From positions 5,220,001 to 5,284,000 of the forward strand of contig JARHVA010000081.1 in assembly GCA_037957365.1 (NCBI GenBank): a stretch of 64,000 bases of DNA. The letters are read 5' to 3'. Source of the stretch: Torreya grandis (lineage: Eukaryota > Streptophyta > Pinopsida > Cupressales > Taxaceae). Both the position numbers and the translations under genes were made by a program. The notes below the pieces were generated by a model. The model was given only the letters and a program-made list of their open reading frames with translations. It had not been told where the DNA came from and searched no databases. Of this stretch, positions 15,491-25,202 are shown piece by piece (positions within the stretch are counted from its first letter, which is position 1; each line of letters begins with the position of its first letter).

Positions 15491-16800
15491 CTATTTATAA
15501 GTTGGATTGATTCCATTCTTTTGATCAAACACTACATCTCTACTAATTATTACTTTCTTTATTTCTAGATCAAAGAGCCTATATACCTTTGATTGTGCAC
15601 TATAGCCCACAAAAATACATTCCTTTGTTTTCTTATCCAACTTATTTCTTTTCTTATTAGGAACATACATATATTCCTTACAACTAAAAAATCTAAGGTG
15701 ATTTACCATTGGTTTATTCCCTATCCAAGCTTCATGTGGTGTGATTCCATCAAGAGCTTTGGTGGGTGACCTATTCAACAAGTAGACTGCAGTGTGACAA
15801 GATTCTACCCAATATGTATTAGGCAATTTTACATCATCAACCATGCTACAAAACATTTTCACAATGACTCTATTACACCATTCTACAACTCTATTCTGTT
15901 GAGGTGAATATGGAGTTGTCAATTGATAATTGATTCTATTCACACTGAGATAGGCTAAGAATTCTTTACTAGTGTATTCCCCCACACAATCTGAGTGAAG
16001 GTTCTTGATTTTCCTACCATTTTCATTTTTAACTGTGGCCTTAAATTCTTTAAAGACTTGAAAATATTGATCCTTAGTCTTCAATAAATATAACCACATT
16101 TTCCATGTGTAATCATCAACAAAATGCTAAAAGTATTTATACCCTTTGAGATTGGGAGCAAAATGTCTACAAAGATTAGTGTGCACTAAGTCCAACTTAC
16201 CAAGTGATCGATACTTAGTCTTTCCAAAGGGATATCTTATTTATTTTCCTACTAATAAATTACTACATATATCAAAATATTTCTTGAGTTTGGGAAGACC
16301 ACGAACCATATCTTGTTTGCTCAATTGAACCAAATATCCATAACTCAAGTGACCATATCTTCTATGCCATAAATTGCCTAGTTTTATATCTTTGACCATA
16401 AGTGCTTGATCATCATTTTGAACAAAATCAAGTTGAAAAATTTTGCCAATGTTTGAAGCTTTTGCAATCAATTTTAAATGCCTAGACTTGTCTTTGATAT
16501 GGAAAAACTTTTGACCATTTTGATGATCAAATTCAACCATGAGGTTGTGGTCAAGTAATTGATTAATAGATAACAGATTTTTTGTAAGCCCTAGAACATA
16601 TTGAACATTTGAAATGTTGCAATTTCTATTTCCAAGTTGAATTTTGATGTCACCAATACCTTGTACTATATATGGGGTATCATCTCCAAGTGATAAATTT
16701 CCCTTTGACTCTGATTTTGTCAAAGTAGAAAACTAGTCTTTTCTACCTATCATATGTCTAGTTGCTCCTGAATCAACATACCAAACTACACTTGGATGAT
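15491..16800 (-). pseudogene. Copia protease, pre-integrase and integrase
   Basis: A single reading frame, interrupted by a few stops. It starts with the aspartic-protease signature VDSGATRHMIG (about 16755-16790). The GAG-pre-integrase segment follows, with LWHRRYGHLSYGYL and a DIC half of the zinc site. The integrase core comes next: first Asp in FVDDYTWKMW, second in LHSD, Glu in VVEW, with 35 residues between the last two. The C-terminal YVPNKKRNKLDKKTKECIFV is typical of copia. The catalytic triad is intact, unlike RT and RNase H, but the frame is broken by stops near 16115 and 16240. Confidence 0.85.
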
Positions 16801-16984
16801 TGGTAGACTCATGTGTTTGAGTAGATAAACCATATTCCTCATTTGAAGAATCATTATCTTTAGCAACATTTCCATGTTGTTTAGCTTGTAATTTTTTTGT
16901 TTCCACCTATTTTGTTGTTTTGGTTTCCTTTATTTAGTTTTTGGTGGCTTGTTGAAAGATGACTTCTTGCTTGATGAGCCCTAT

Positions 16985-17736
16985 TGAAATTTGTTTTAAT
17001 AACAATGTTTCAAGTCATGTCCTTTTTTCCATAAATTTTACATGATTTAAGAAAACATGAATTGTTCCCCTTTTGGTTTTGTTGTTTATTTTGTTTTAGA
17101 GATTGATTTTGGCCCTTCATGAGTTTTTTCCCCTTCTGATTTGATGTGAGTTCATGATCATCATCTTCTTCCTCTAAATTATGAATATCTTCCTCTACTT
17201 ACAATAAATTTACCAATGTGTCAAAGGTTGGTTTTTGTCCTGTGACATTCAATGTGGTCACAAAGATTCTATATGCAGGGGGAAGTGCTCTAAGGACTAT
17301 AGGGAATAAAGAGTCATCTGTCACCCATTTGTCCAAAGATTGAAATGAAGCTCACAAAGTTGTAACTCTTCTAAGGAATGCTTATATTTTTCATCTGATT
17401 TGAGCTTAAGAGTGTACAATTGTCTCTAAGGATTTAAGATTTGGTTTTGACTCTTAGCTTCATAAACAATTTTAATCTTATCCATGCATCTTTTGTAGTT
17501 ATATCACTATGGATATGAGGTTGTACCTCTTCTAAAACACCAAACATTATTATCAATTTAGCCTTCTTATTAGCCTTATCATATTTATGTTGTTGATCAA
17601 CATATATTACATGTCTAACCCATGTGCCTTCAACTACTAACCAAATATATTCAAACTTTAGATGTGTTTGTACTTTTGTTCTCCATGTTGCATAATTATC
17701 ACCACTTGGGGAACACAAAATGTGGTCTTGAACCAA
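16985..17736 (-). pseudogene. Copia gag remnant
   Basis: An open stretch of 100 residues (17434-17736) begins VQDHILCSPSGDNYATWRTK and continues with WLVVEG and AWIRLKLFM, the pattern of copia gag (UBN2-type). Downstream near 17030 a degenerate zinc knuckle is split by a frameshift in a run of A: CKIYGKK in one frame and GHDLKHC in another, with Tyr in place of the second Cys. Gag forms the virus-like particle and binds element RNA. Confidence 0.75.
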
Positions 17737-19165
17737 ACATTTTACAAGTTACATATGACAAAGAAATATAAGTGTGTTTAAGCGTAGAAATGAAGTGTGC
17801 ATTCAAAATGTAAGTAAACTGCAACATTCATATAAAAATATGAAAAATTGTGCATTGTCACACAATGGACATGAAACTTTGTCGAAAATGCATCCAAACA
17901 AGCAATGGAAAATTGGACATCAGTTTTAACCAAAAATGTGTCCAAGGAGCAAATGAGGCTACAATTTTTCATTTTGAATGTTTATAATTTAATGAATCCA
18001 ATAGATATATAATCTAAAAATATGCACTTTTTAAAAATATAACATGAAAATTGGAGTTACCAATCAAAATTTATGGCCTCTTAAAGGTACAAAATACATG
18101 AACTGGTGAGCTAAACTAGAAAAAAACTAAAAATTATAGAACTATGGATGATTAAAATATAAAAAATAACCTTACCACTACATATATATAAAAAAAAAAT
18201 CTAAGGTGAAAAAAATCACCTTCCCAGGCTTCATGGATCAAAGGTAATGAACCTTGAAAGAAAATAACTTCAAATATGGCTCATAGTGGTGAAGGACAAG
18301 CCCTTAGGGGCTTAAAAAATGCCCAATAGGTGGTCATATGGTGTGAATAGAGGATTAAAGATGATGGTGGCATAATTTTGGTGTTGATACTGGAAGTGGC
18401 GGATCTAGGTGGTTTTCCACCCAAAAATTTGACCTTGCACCAAATGAAAACTTCCAAATTATACTCTACCTTCAAACTTTCACCACGGGTGCCTCGATAG
18501 TCTCTTTTTAGAAAATGAATAATTTTTGAAAAGATCTTGATGAGATAAATTTGATGATATAATATTTGATCTATGAATCTACATAAAATATCAAAAAATT
18601 TATTGTTTTTCTATTGTTCCTCACTTGTTCTACAAAATAAAAACTTAAAAAAATCATAAAAAATCACTAAAAGATCCAAAAATTCTAATTTTTTTAAAAC
18701 TAGTATTTTTATGAGTTGAATTCAAAAAAATTACAAGATAATTTCTAGATATTCTAATTTTTTCAGATCTGACAAATTAAAAAAATATATATCACAATGA
18801 CATATACAATCATCTAAAAAACTTATTAGATCTATTCATCCACCAATTTAGAATTGGATCCTGATAAAATTTTTTTTAAAAAAAAATTGAAATTGAAATC
18901 TCTCAAATATGATCTCAGATCTGAAATTTATCCCAAAATTTAATATAAATATGGATAAAATTTATCAAACAAAAAATATTACCTATTTTGATAACAATTC
19001 TCCTTTCGTAAAATTGGCCAAAACTTTGGTAGTGTTTTGGCTTGGGATGGCAGAAATTAGAGTAGCATGACACATCTAAAGATTGCACAAATCTTGATCT
19101 TGATCTCCACAAAATATTCAATGCTTCAAAAATACTCCTCAAAAATTTCCTACTCTGGTATGAAA
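17737..19165. other. Long A+T-rich leader between copia 5' LTR and gag
   Basis: About 1.4 kb with no recognisable coding motif on either strand. It is longer than the short leader usual in copia elements, so it may hold an old insertion or highly decayed sequence. I saw no clear boundaries. Confidence 0.45.
19151..19161 (-). other. Degenerate primer-binding site of the copia relic
   Basis: The minus strand reads ATACCAGAGTA just after the LTR. It resembles the TGGTATCAGAGC primer site but with several changes. Confidence 0.45.
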
Positions 19166-19382
19166 TGAAATCCAAAATAAATTACATTAACTGAATTGAG
19201 AAAAACACTACTAGAGGTGCTTATTTATACAATAAGAAATGAGATTAGATCTCCTAATCTGTAGGAGATTACAAATAATCACACATATTAAATACCCCAC
19301 CTAACTACCTAGGTCAATAAAAGGTGTAAATCACATTGAGACATTTATTACAAATAACTAAGATTAATTAATTATTCTAACA
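19166..19382 (-). repeat. 5' LTR of the copia relic
   Basis: 217 bp. On the minus strand it starts TGTTAGAATAATTAATTAAT and ends GGATTTCA. It contains a TATAAATAA box (19221-19229) and the inverted repeat AGATTAG/CTAATCT (19242-19260). Confidence 0.82.
19221..19229 (-). promoter_or_regulatory. TATA box in copia 5' LTR
   Basis: The minus strand reads TATAAATAA in the LTR, about 55 bp before the LTR end. It is absent from the deleted 3' LTR. Its role as the element promoter is inferred. Confidence 0.5.
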
Positions 19383-19546
19383 TGTTCCAAATTTAGAGTC
19401 ATTTTTTGATGAGCTAATGATGAAAATGGGATAAAACATTGCAAAAAAATTGGGGAATGTTTTTAAAGGTCTTTTGTGAGGCCATAAACATCCAAAATTG
19501 TATAAAATATAAAAAATATATAGCTAAAAGAACAAAAACATATTTG

Positions 19547-20084
19547 TGATCCGGGCAACAATTTAGGTTACAATTTGGGTGATAGTTTCACCCCAATTGA
19601 TGATGGAACTTTCGGGAGCCATAACTTTTGCACCGTAGCTCCAATTGACTCGCTTTTTGAACCATTGGAAAGCTAAGAATGAGGAGAAAATTTTTATATG
19701 GCATGGATATTTTCTTGATGAATTTTGACCCTAAAAAACCCAATAAAAGTGCCCCAAATTTCAATTTTAGTAGTGCAGTCTAAAAATAGTAAGTTTCTAA
19801 AAATAGTAATTCCTTAAATTTTGTATTATTTTAAATCTTGGAAGTTGAACCACTTAATCTCCCTTGAGATTTTTGACCTTCCACATACTCCCCATGCTTT
19901 CAAAATGTGTATAAATGAAGAGGTAATCCAAAATGTGAGGACAAACATCTCTTCCCAAAGATAAGCATATATTTGTATTGTGATCTTGAGTAATACTACA
20001 TCTCTTCTCAGAGAATTCATTATTGCTGTGTTATTTCTATGCTATTGAAATATTTATCAAATAAAAATTTTGAGTTTTGGATCA
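19547..20084 (+). repeat. 5' LTR of element B
   Basis: Starts TGATCCGGGCAACAATTTAG and ends TTTTGGATCA. The ends form the inverted pair TGATCC/GGATCA also used by element A. It carries a TATAAAT box. Confidence 0.95.
19910..19916 (+). promoter_or_regulatory. TATA box in element B 5' LTR
   Basis: TATAAAT lies about 170 bp before the LTR end and is conserved at 25023-25029 in the 3' LTR. Probable promoter for the element transcript. Confidence 0.55.
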
Positions 20085-20085
20085 G

Positions 20086-20097
20086 TGGTATCAGATC
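20086..20097 (+). other. Primer-binding site of element B
   Basis: TGGTATCAGATC begins one base after the LTR and differs at one position from the initiator tRNA-Met site. Confidence 0.88.
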
Positions 20098-20209
20098 AAT
20101 TTGTCTTGAGAGTGTATGATCCTGAGGACGAGGTCAAGCTACAAGAAGCTTGAGTGGGAAACAACAGAGCTTCCAAATTTTCCACCTGTTCACTCCAAAC
20201 AACTTCAAA

Positions 20210-21183
20210 ATGGTGGAAAACACCAAGACATCTAATCCTTTCAAGTAAATGGTGAATGAATCCCTCTAATGGAAATAAGTGTAGATGCTACAACAATCTA
20301 CCCAAATTCTTCAAACACTTCTGATGAGAAATCCTGACTCCATGGCTCCACTTCCTGGCTCCTCATCCAGGGGACATCCTTTCAGTGCCCCAACACCCTT
20401 CAAGGTTCAGGTGAATTTTGATATTCCTACATTTGAAGGAAAAATCAATGCTAATGCAATAGAAATTTGGTTAGATCAACTGTCTTCCTACTTCTCTGTA
20501 AATAAGTTCATCGATGGAGAAAAGATTACTTTTGCCCTTTTGAAATCATCATTGCCTATGAAAAACTGGTGGAAAGTGTACAAAAAGAGGTTCAGTATAG
20601 ATGACATTGGCCTTGAGGTGGAACCTACCTGGGATGATTTTTTGGAAGCGGTGAAAGAAGAATACTATCCCATCGGAGCATATGATGATTTGTACATACA
20701 GTGGTAACAACTTCACCAAGGTAAGGACCAATCTATTCAAGATTACATAGACACTTTTCATTCTTTGTCTGTAAGATTGGGCATTCAAGAAAGTGAGAAA
20801 CATAAGACTCTCAAATATCATGGTGGATGACAATAGTACATATGGGGGGAAATGGAACTCTTCAATTTGGAAACCCTTAGTGAGGCACACAAATTCATAG
20901 TGAAGATTGAACAGAAGCATGGCAGAAAGAATATGAAGAGTCAACCTTCAAAATGGAAAAGTGACAAGGAAGGTCAAACACGAGGCCAAAATTGGAAGCA
21001 AAAGGAGTTTTAGGATAAGAAATCACAAAAGGGGAAGGCTGGAAAATGGTGTGATTACCACAAAATTGGAACTCACTCCAAAGAAGAATGTCAAGCCATC
21101 AAGTCACTACTTTTTGAGTCACAATACTCGACATCTACTACTCTACCTTATACACAACCCATAATCGAAGAGGATGAAGAATA
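20210..21183 (+). pseudogene. Element B gag
   Basis: The likely original ATG is at 20210 (MVENTKTSNPF). Four in-frame stops precede the first long open part at 20285-20707. That part contains FDIPTFEGKINANAIEIWLD and KNWWKVYKKRF, typical of gypsy gag (retrotrans_gag). The same frame continues after stops with DQSIQDYIDTFHSL. Near 21050 there is a zinc knuckle of the C-x2-H-x4-H-x4-C type (CDYHKIGTHSKEEC). The frame ends in an acidic tail and a stop at about 21183. It would have formed the particle shell and bound RNA. Confidence 0.82.
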
Positions 21184-21550
21184 AATTATAGATGTTGAGT
21201 CTGACACTATCGTCACTTCATCACAGATCTGTGAGGAAAGACTAGATGACAAGAAAATATTATTTCACTCCAAATTATGGGTAAAAGGTAAGCCTCTGCA
21301 TTTCATTCTTGATAGTGGGAGTCAAAAGAATTTAATCTCTGCTAAAGTTGTGAAAAGTCTAAATCTATCCATGAAGCCTCATCCAAAGCCCTATAGTATT
21401 GGATGGTTGAGCCCAAGGAGAGACCTCCGTGTCACCCATCAGTGTCTTATTTCATATGTTATAAAACCATTCCAAGATGAAGTCTTGTGTGATGTGGTCA
21501 ATCTATATGTTTGTGATGTACTCCTTGGTCAGCCATTCATGTATGAGTGA
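21184..21550 (+). pseudogene. Element B aspartic protease
   Basis: Continues in the gag frame after a stop. It contains the active-site motif FILDSGSQKNLIS with intact Asp, then VCDVLLGQPFMYE, the usual flap-side and GQPF-like segment of plant gypsy proteases. It ends at a stop, and the protease-RT linker (21551-21868) is badly decayed. The enzyme would cut the polyprotein. Confidence 0.8.
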
Positions 21551-21868
21551 CATGGCATCTATGAATCACAAACCTGAAGGATCACCCTCACTCTTGGAAC
21601 ACAGTGCTATAGGGTACTATAGGTACCACCTCCCACATCTATCTCCTTGATTAGTGTTAAGTAATGCAATAGATTGGTGGAGAAAATAAAGCAATTTGTG
21701 CTCATGGTGGTTAAACCATAGAAATCTAAGAAGGTTGATGTTGCAGTCTTGACTACACAATCAACATAATAACAAAATTAGATAGGATGAATCACAATAT
21801 AATATGATGAGTTATTCAAGTCAGCCACAAGAGCTCCACTACATTTCCAGGTAAAACATTCTATCAAT

Positions 21869-22724
21869 TTGATCTCAGGATCACCTTTGCCTAACAGTCC
21901 TATGTATCGTAGATCAATTTTGGAGAATGATGAGATAAAAAGATATATTCAAGAATTGATCCAAAAGGGTCACATCAGGCCAAGCTCTTCACCTTGTGGT
22001 AGCCCAATTGTCTTGGCATCAAAGAAAGATGGAACATGGAGGCCTTGCATTGACTACCGAGCCCTGAATAAAATCTTTGTGAAGAATCGTTATCCTCTTC
22101 CCAGGATTGATGACCTGCTGGACCAGCTCCATGGTGTGAATTTCTTCACCAAAATTGATCTCAAATTTGGTTATCACCGAAATTCCCATTGATCCCATTG
22201 GTGTCTTGAAGACTACATTCAAATCTAAGGAGGGGCTCTTTGAATGGTTGGTTATGCCTTTTGGCTTAACTAACGCACCTGCAACCTTCATGAGGATGAT
22301 GGATGACATCCTAAAACCCTTCCACAACTCATTTATGGTTATCTACGTAGATGACATACTCATCTATAATAGAACATGGGAAGAACATTTGCAACATGTT
22401 TGTAAGGTGCTTCAAACTCTTCAGGAGCACAAGTTGTATGCAAATATTGACAAATGCACATTCAGGATGACAAAAATTCAGTACCTCAGGTACATTGTGA
22501 ATGAGGAAGGGGTCCATGTTAATCTAGAAAATATTTAGGTTATTCGATAATGGCCCACACCAAGGACCCTCACAGAGCTTCACAACTTTTTAGGTTTTGC
22601 AAATTTCTATCGTTGGTTTGTTCTTGGATTTTCACATGTTGCTTGGTCACTAACCCAAGTGACTAAAGGAGGAGCTAAAGATACATTTCAGTGGGGTGAA
22701 ATATAAAAAAGGGAATTTGAGAAT
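21869..22724 (+). pseudogene. Element B reverse transcriptase
   Basis: Frame 2 gives [35 protein letters not shown] and [13 protein letters not shown] frameshift near 22180 moves the rest into the next frame, with [19 protein letters not shown] and the catalytic IYVDDILIY (YVDD codons at 22344-22355, intact). It ends with [15 protein letters not shown] of the thumb/connection. Stops at 22536 and 22550 interrupt it. The ordering with RNase H and integrase downstream is that of Ty3/gypsy. Confidence 0.9.
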
Positions 22725-23160
22725 TTGAATAATAAACTCTACTCAGCCCTTGTTCTTGCCTTACCAAATTTGCATCAACCTTTTGAGTTGACGATAGATG
22801 CATCTGAATATGCCATAGGAGCTGTGATCATGCAACATGGCCATCTTGTTGCATATCATAATGAAAATTTCATTGATACAGTCAAGAAATATCCAACATA
22901 TAATAAGGAGATCTATGCCATTGTGTAAGCCTGCAAACATTGAAAACACTACATCTTGGGGAAAGAAACAGTCATCCACACTGACCACAGACCATTGGAA
23001 TTCATCCAGATGCAAAGCAAACTATGAAATGAGAGGCACCAAAATTGGGCCACATATCTTCAGCAATTCCACCTGATAATCAAACACAAAAAGGGGAGCT
23101 CAAATATAACTACAAATTGTCTGAGTCACCCACCAATTATTGTAGTCACAATAGTTCTTG
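22725..23160 (+). pseudogene. Element B RNase H
   Basis: Contains PFELTIDASEYAIGAVIMQ with the first catalytic Asp, then KKYPTYNKEIYAIV and, after a stop, VIHTDHRPLEFIQ. It removes element RNA from the RNA-DNA hybrid. It shares its frame with the second half of RT. At least three in-frame stops are present. Confidence 0.82.
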
Positions 23161-23289
23161 ACCTATGCGGACATGAGACTACCACTTAGGGTGCTCTGTA
23201 TGATGTAGATACTACCTTTGCTGATACATATAAAGCACTTTAAAAAGGTAAACATGTTTTTTATTTATATTTTCAAGATAATGTCCTCT

Positions 23290-24145
23290 ATCATATGAGG
23301 CACATCTATGTTCCAATTGCAGAACAACAAAAGATGATATGGGAAGCACACTTCAGTAGGATAGCTGGACACTTTGGTATTGAAAAGACATTGGTAGTTA
23401 TTCAAAAACACTTCTACTAGCCCCATATGCAAAAGGATGTGGAAAGATATCTCAAATCTTGTAGCCCATGTGCGATAGCCAAGCCAAAAAATAAGAAGCA
23501 AGGATTGTACATGCCATTTCCAGAACCAACCAAGCCTTGGGAATCCATCTCAATGGATTTTCTCTCAGGTTTGCCCACTTCAAAACATGGTAAGGACTGT
23601 GTTTTTGTGGTAGTTGATCATTTTTCAAAAATGGCTATCATGATTGCTTGTAAGAAAAATTGTCTACTGAGGAAACTACTCAACTATATTTTAGTCATGT
23701 ATGGCTCCATTTTGGTCTCCCCAAGTCCATGGTCTCAGATCAAGATAGCGTTCCTGAGCATCTTCTGGTCCACTCTATGGAAGATGATGGATACTAAGTT
23801 GATGAAGTCCACAGCTTTCCATCCACAGACTGATGGTCAAACAAAGGTGTTAAACCATTGATTGTTCACATGATTCAAATGTATCACTCCAAAAATCCAT
23901 GCACATGGGATGAGGGACTTCTTTTCATACAAAATGGATACAATCAGGCGCTGCACAGCTCGACCAAGCATAGTCCATTCCAAATATGTTTTGGGTTCCA
24001 ACCCATGGCACCAATTGATATAGTTGTTCCATTTTCCACCATGGAATACACACTCATGGAAGATCTGAGGCAGCAAAAGCAACAAAGTTTATTGAACAAA
24101 TTCAACACATCCAATAACAAGTTCATGACATCCTGGAGAAGATGA
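23290..24145 (+). pseudogene. Element B integrase
   Basis: The H2C2 zinc-binding part reads AHFSRIAGHFGIEKT and SCSPCAIAKPKN. The core starts SISMDFLSGLP with the first Asp and has VFVVVDHFSKMA. A frameshift near 23730 puts the second Asp segment (SDQDS) in a different frame. The third catalytic position reads TDGQTKVLNH, with Lys where Glu is expected. After another frame change the C-terminal part shows QALHSSTKHSPFQICFGF. The copy could not integrate. Confidence 0.87.
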
Positions 24146-24646
24146 ATCAGAAGTATAAGCAACGCCATGACAAACATAGGATTGCACACCATTTTTCTAT
24201 GGGTGACAAGGTTTGGTTGTGGATTCAAAAGGAATGACTTGCTGGCCCACACAAAAAGATTTAGCCTCTGCAATATGGTCCCTACACCATCACCAGAAGA
24301 GTTGTAGAAAATGCTTTTGAGTTGAACCTACTAGCCTACCTTAGCCTGCATCCAATATTCAATGTGGAGCTCCTCAAACCATATCACCCACCTCTATTGG
24401 ACACTTCAGTTGTATCAGAACAACTAGACATTGATGAGCTTAATCCACAGAGTTTTTCTCGAGTGGAAGAGGATCAAATTGTGGATACCTGGATGAAGAC
24501 AACAAGAGGACGCTTTATTCCACTTTATTGAGTGGTCAAAAGGGGCCAGCTTAGCCATCAAGGTGAGTGGCTCACAGAGAATAAAATCAAGAAACAACTA
24601 CCACACTTGATGGGTAACATTGATGAAATTGGGACCATTGCTTTTC
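24146..24646 (+). pseudogene. Element B integrase tail with chromodomain-like segment
   Basis: Contains FNVELLKPYHPPLLD, the usual end of gypsy integrase. Then comes a segment with DQIVDTWMKTTRGRF, a stop, and QLSHQGEWLTENKIKK. The second part resembles the W-containing half of the chromodomain found at the C-terminus of plant chromoviruses, a reader that steers insertion to heterochromatin. The identification rests on a few residues only. Confidence 0.5.
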
Positions 24647-24659
24647 AAGGAGGGAGGAA
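24647..24659 (+). other. Polypurine tract of element B
   Basis: AAGGAGGGAGGAA directly precedes the TGATCT start of the 3' LTR. Confidence 0.88.
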
Positions 24660-25197
24660 TGATCTGGGCAACAATTTAGGTGACAATTCGGGTGACAGTT
24701 CCACCCCAATTGATGACAGAACTTCTGGGAGCCATAACTTTTGCACCATAGCTCTAATTGACTCATCGTTTGAACCGTTGGAAAGCTAAGAATGAGGAGA
24801 AAATCATGATATGGCATGGATATTTTCTCAATGAATTTTGACCCCAAAAAACCCAATGGAAGTGCCCCAAATTTTAATTTTAGTAGTGCAGTCTAAAAAT
24901 AGTAAGTTTCTAAAAATAGTAATTCCTCAAATTTTGTATTATTTTAAATATTGGAAGTCAAACCACTTAATCTCCCTCAAGATTTGTGACCTTCCACATC
25001 CTCCCCATGATTTAAAAATGTGTATAAATTAAGAGGTAACCTGAAATGTAAGGACAAACATCTCTTCCCAGAGATAAGCATATATTTGCATTGTGATCTT
25101 GAGTAATACTACATCTCTTCTCAGAGAATTCATTGTTACTATGTTATTTATATGCTATTGAAATATTTATCAACCAAAACTTCTAAGTTTTGGATCA
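24660..25197 (+). repeat. 3' LTR of element B
   Basis: 538 bp, the same length as the 5' LTR. Starts TGATCTGGGCAACAATTTAG and ends TTTTGGATCA. The TATAAAT box is kept at 25023-25029. Confidence 0.95.
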
Positions 25198-25202
25198 ATT
25201 TG

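Larger units (their letters stand above)
13640..19382 (-). mobile_element. Ty1/copia LTR retrotransposon relic
   Basis: Read on the minus strand: 5' LTR (19166-19382), degenerate primer site, long leader, gag, protease, integrase, reverse transcriptase, RNase H, then a truncated 3' LTR (13640-13728). The order protease-integrase-RT-RNase H identifies Ty1/copia. LTRs start TGTTAGAATAATTAATTAATC. No target-site duplication is visible at the outer ends (ATTTA on the left, TGTTC on the right). All coding parts carry stops or frameshifts, so the copy is inactive. Confidence 0.9.
19547..25197 (+). mobile_element. Element B: Ty3/gypsy LTR retrotransposon
   Basis: LTRs of equal length (538 bp) at 19547-20084 and 24660-25197 are flanked by the duplication ATTTG (19542-19546 and 25198-25202). 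The coding order is gag, protease, RT, RNase H, integrase and a chromodomain-like tail, which defines Ty3/gypsy and suggests the chromovirus branch. Frames carry many stops and at least two frameshifts, so the copy is dead. The LTRs differ at roughly one base in ten by my count, mostly transitions. Confidence 0.95.

Noticed and set aside
19383..19394. ATTTA near the right end of the copia relic as a target-duplication partner of ATTTA at 13635-13639
   Set aside because: The right-hand copy is several bases away from the LTR end, so it is not a proper flanking duplication.
20549..24856. Minus-strand open frames across element B (for example 20549-20944, 22019-22327, 24587-24856)
   Set aside because: They are shadows of the gypsy gag-pol on the plus strand, with no motif of their own.
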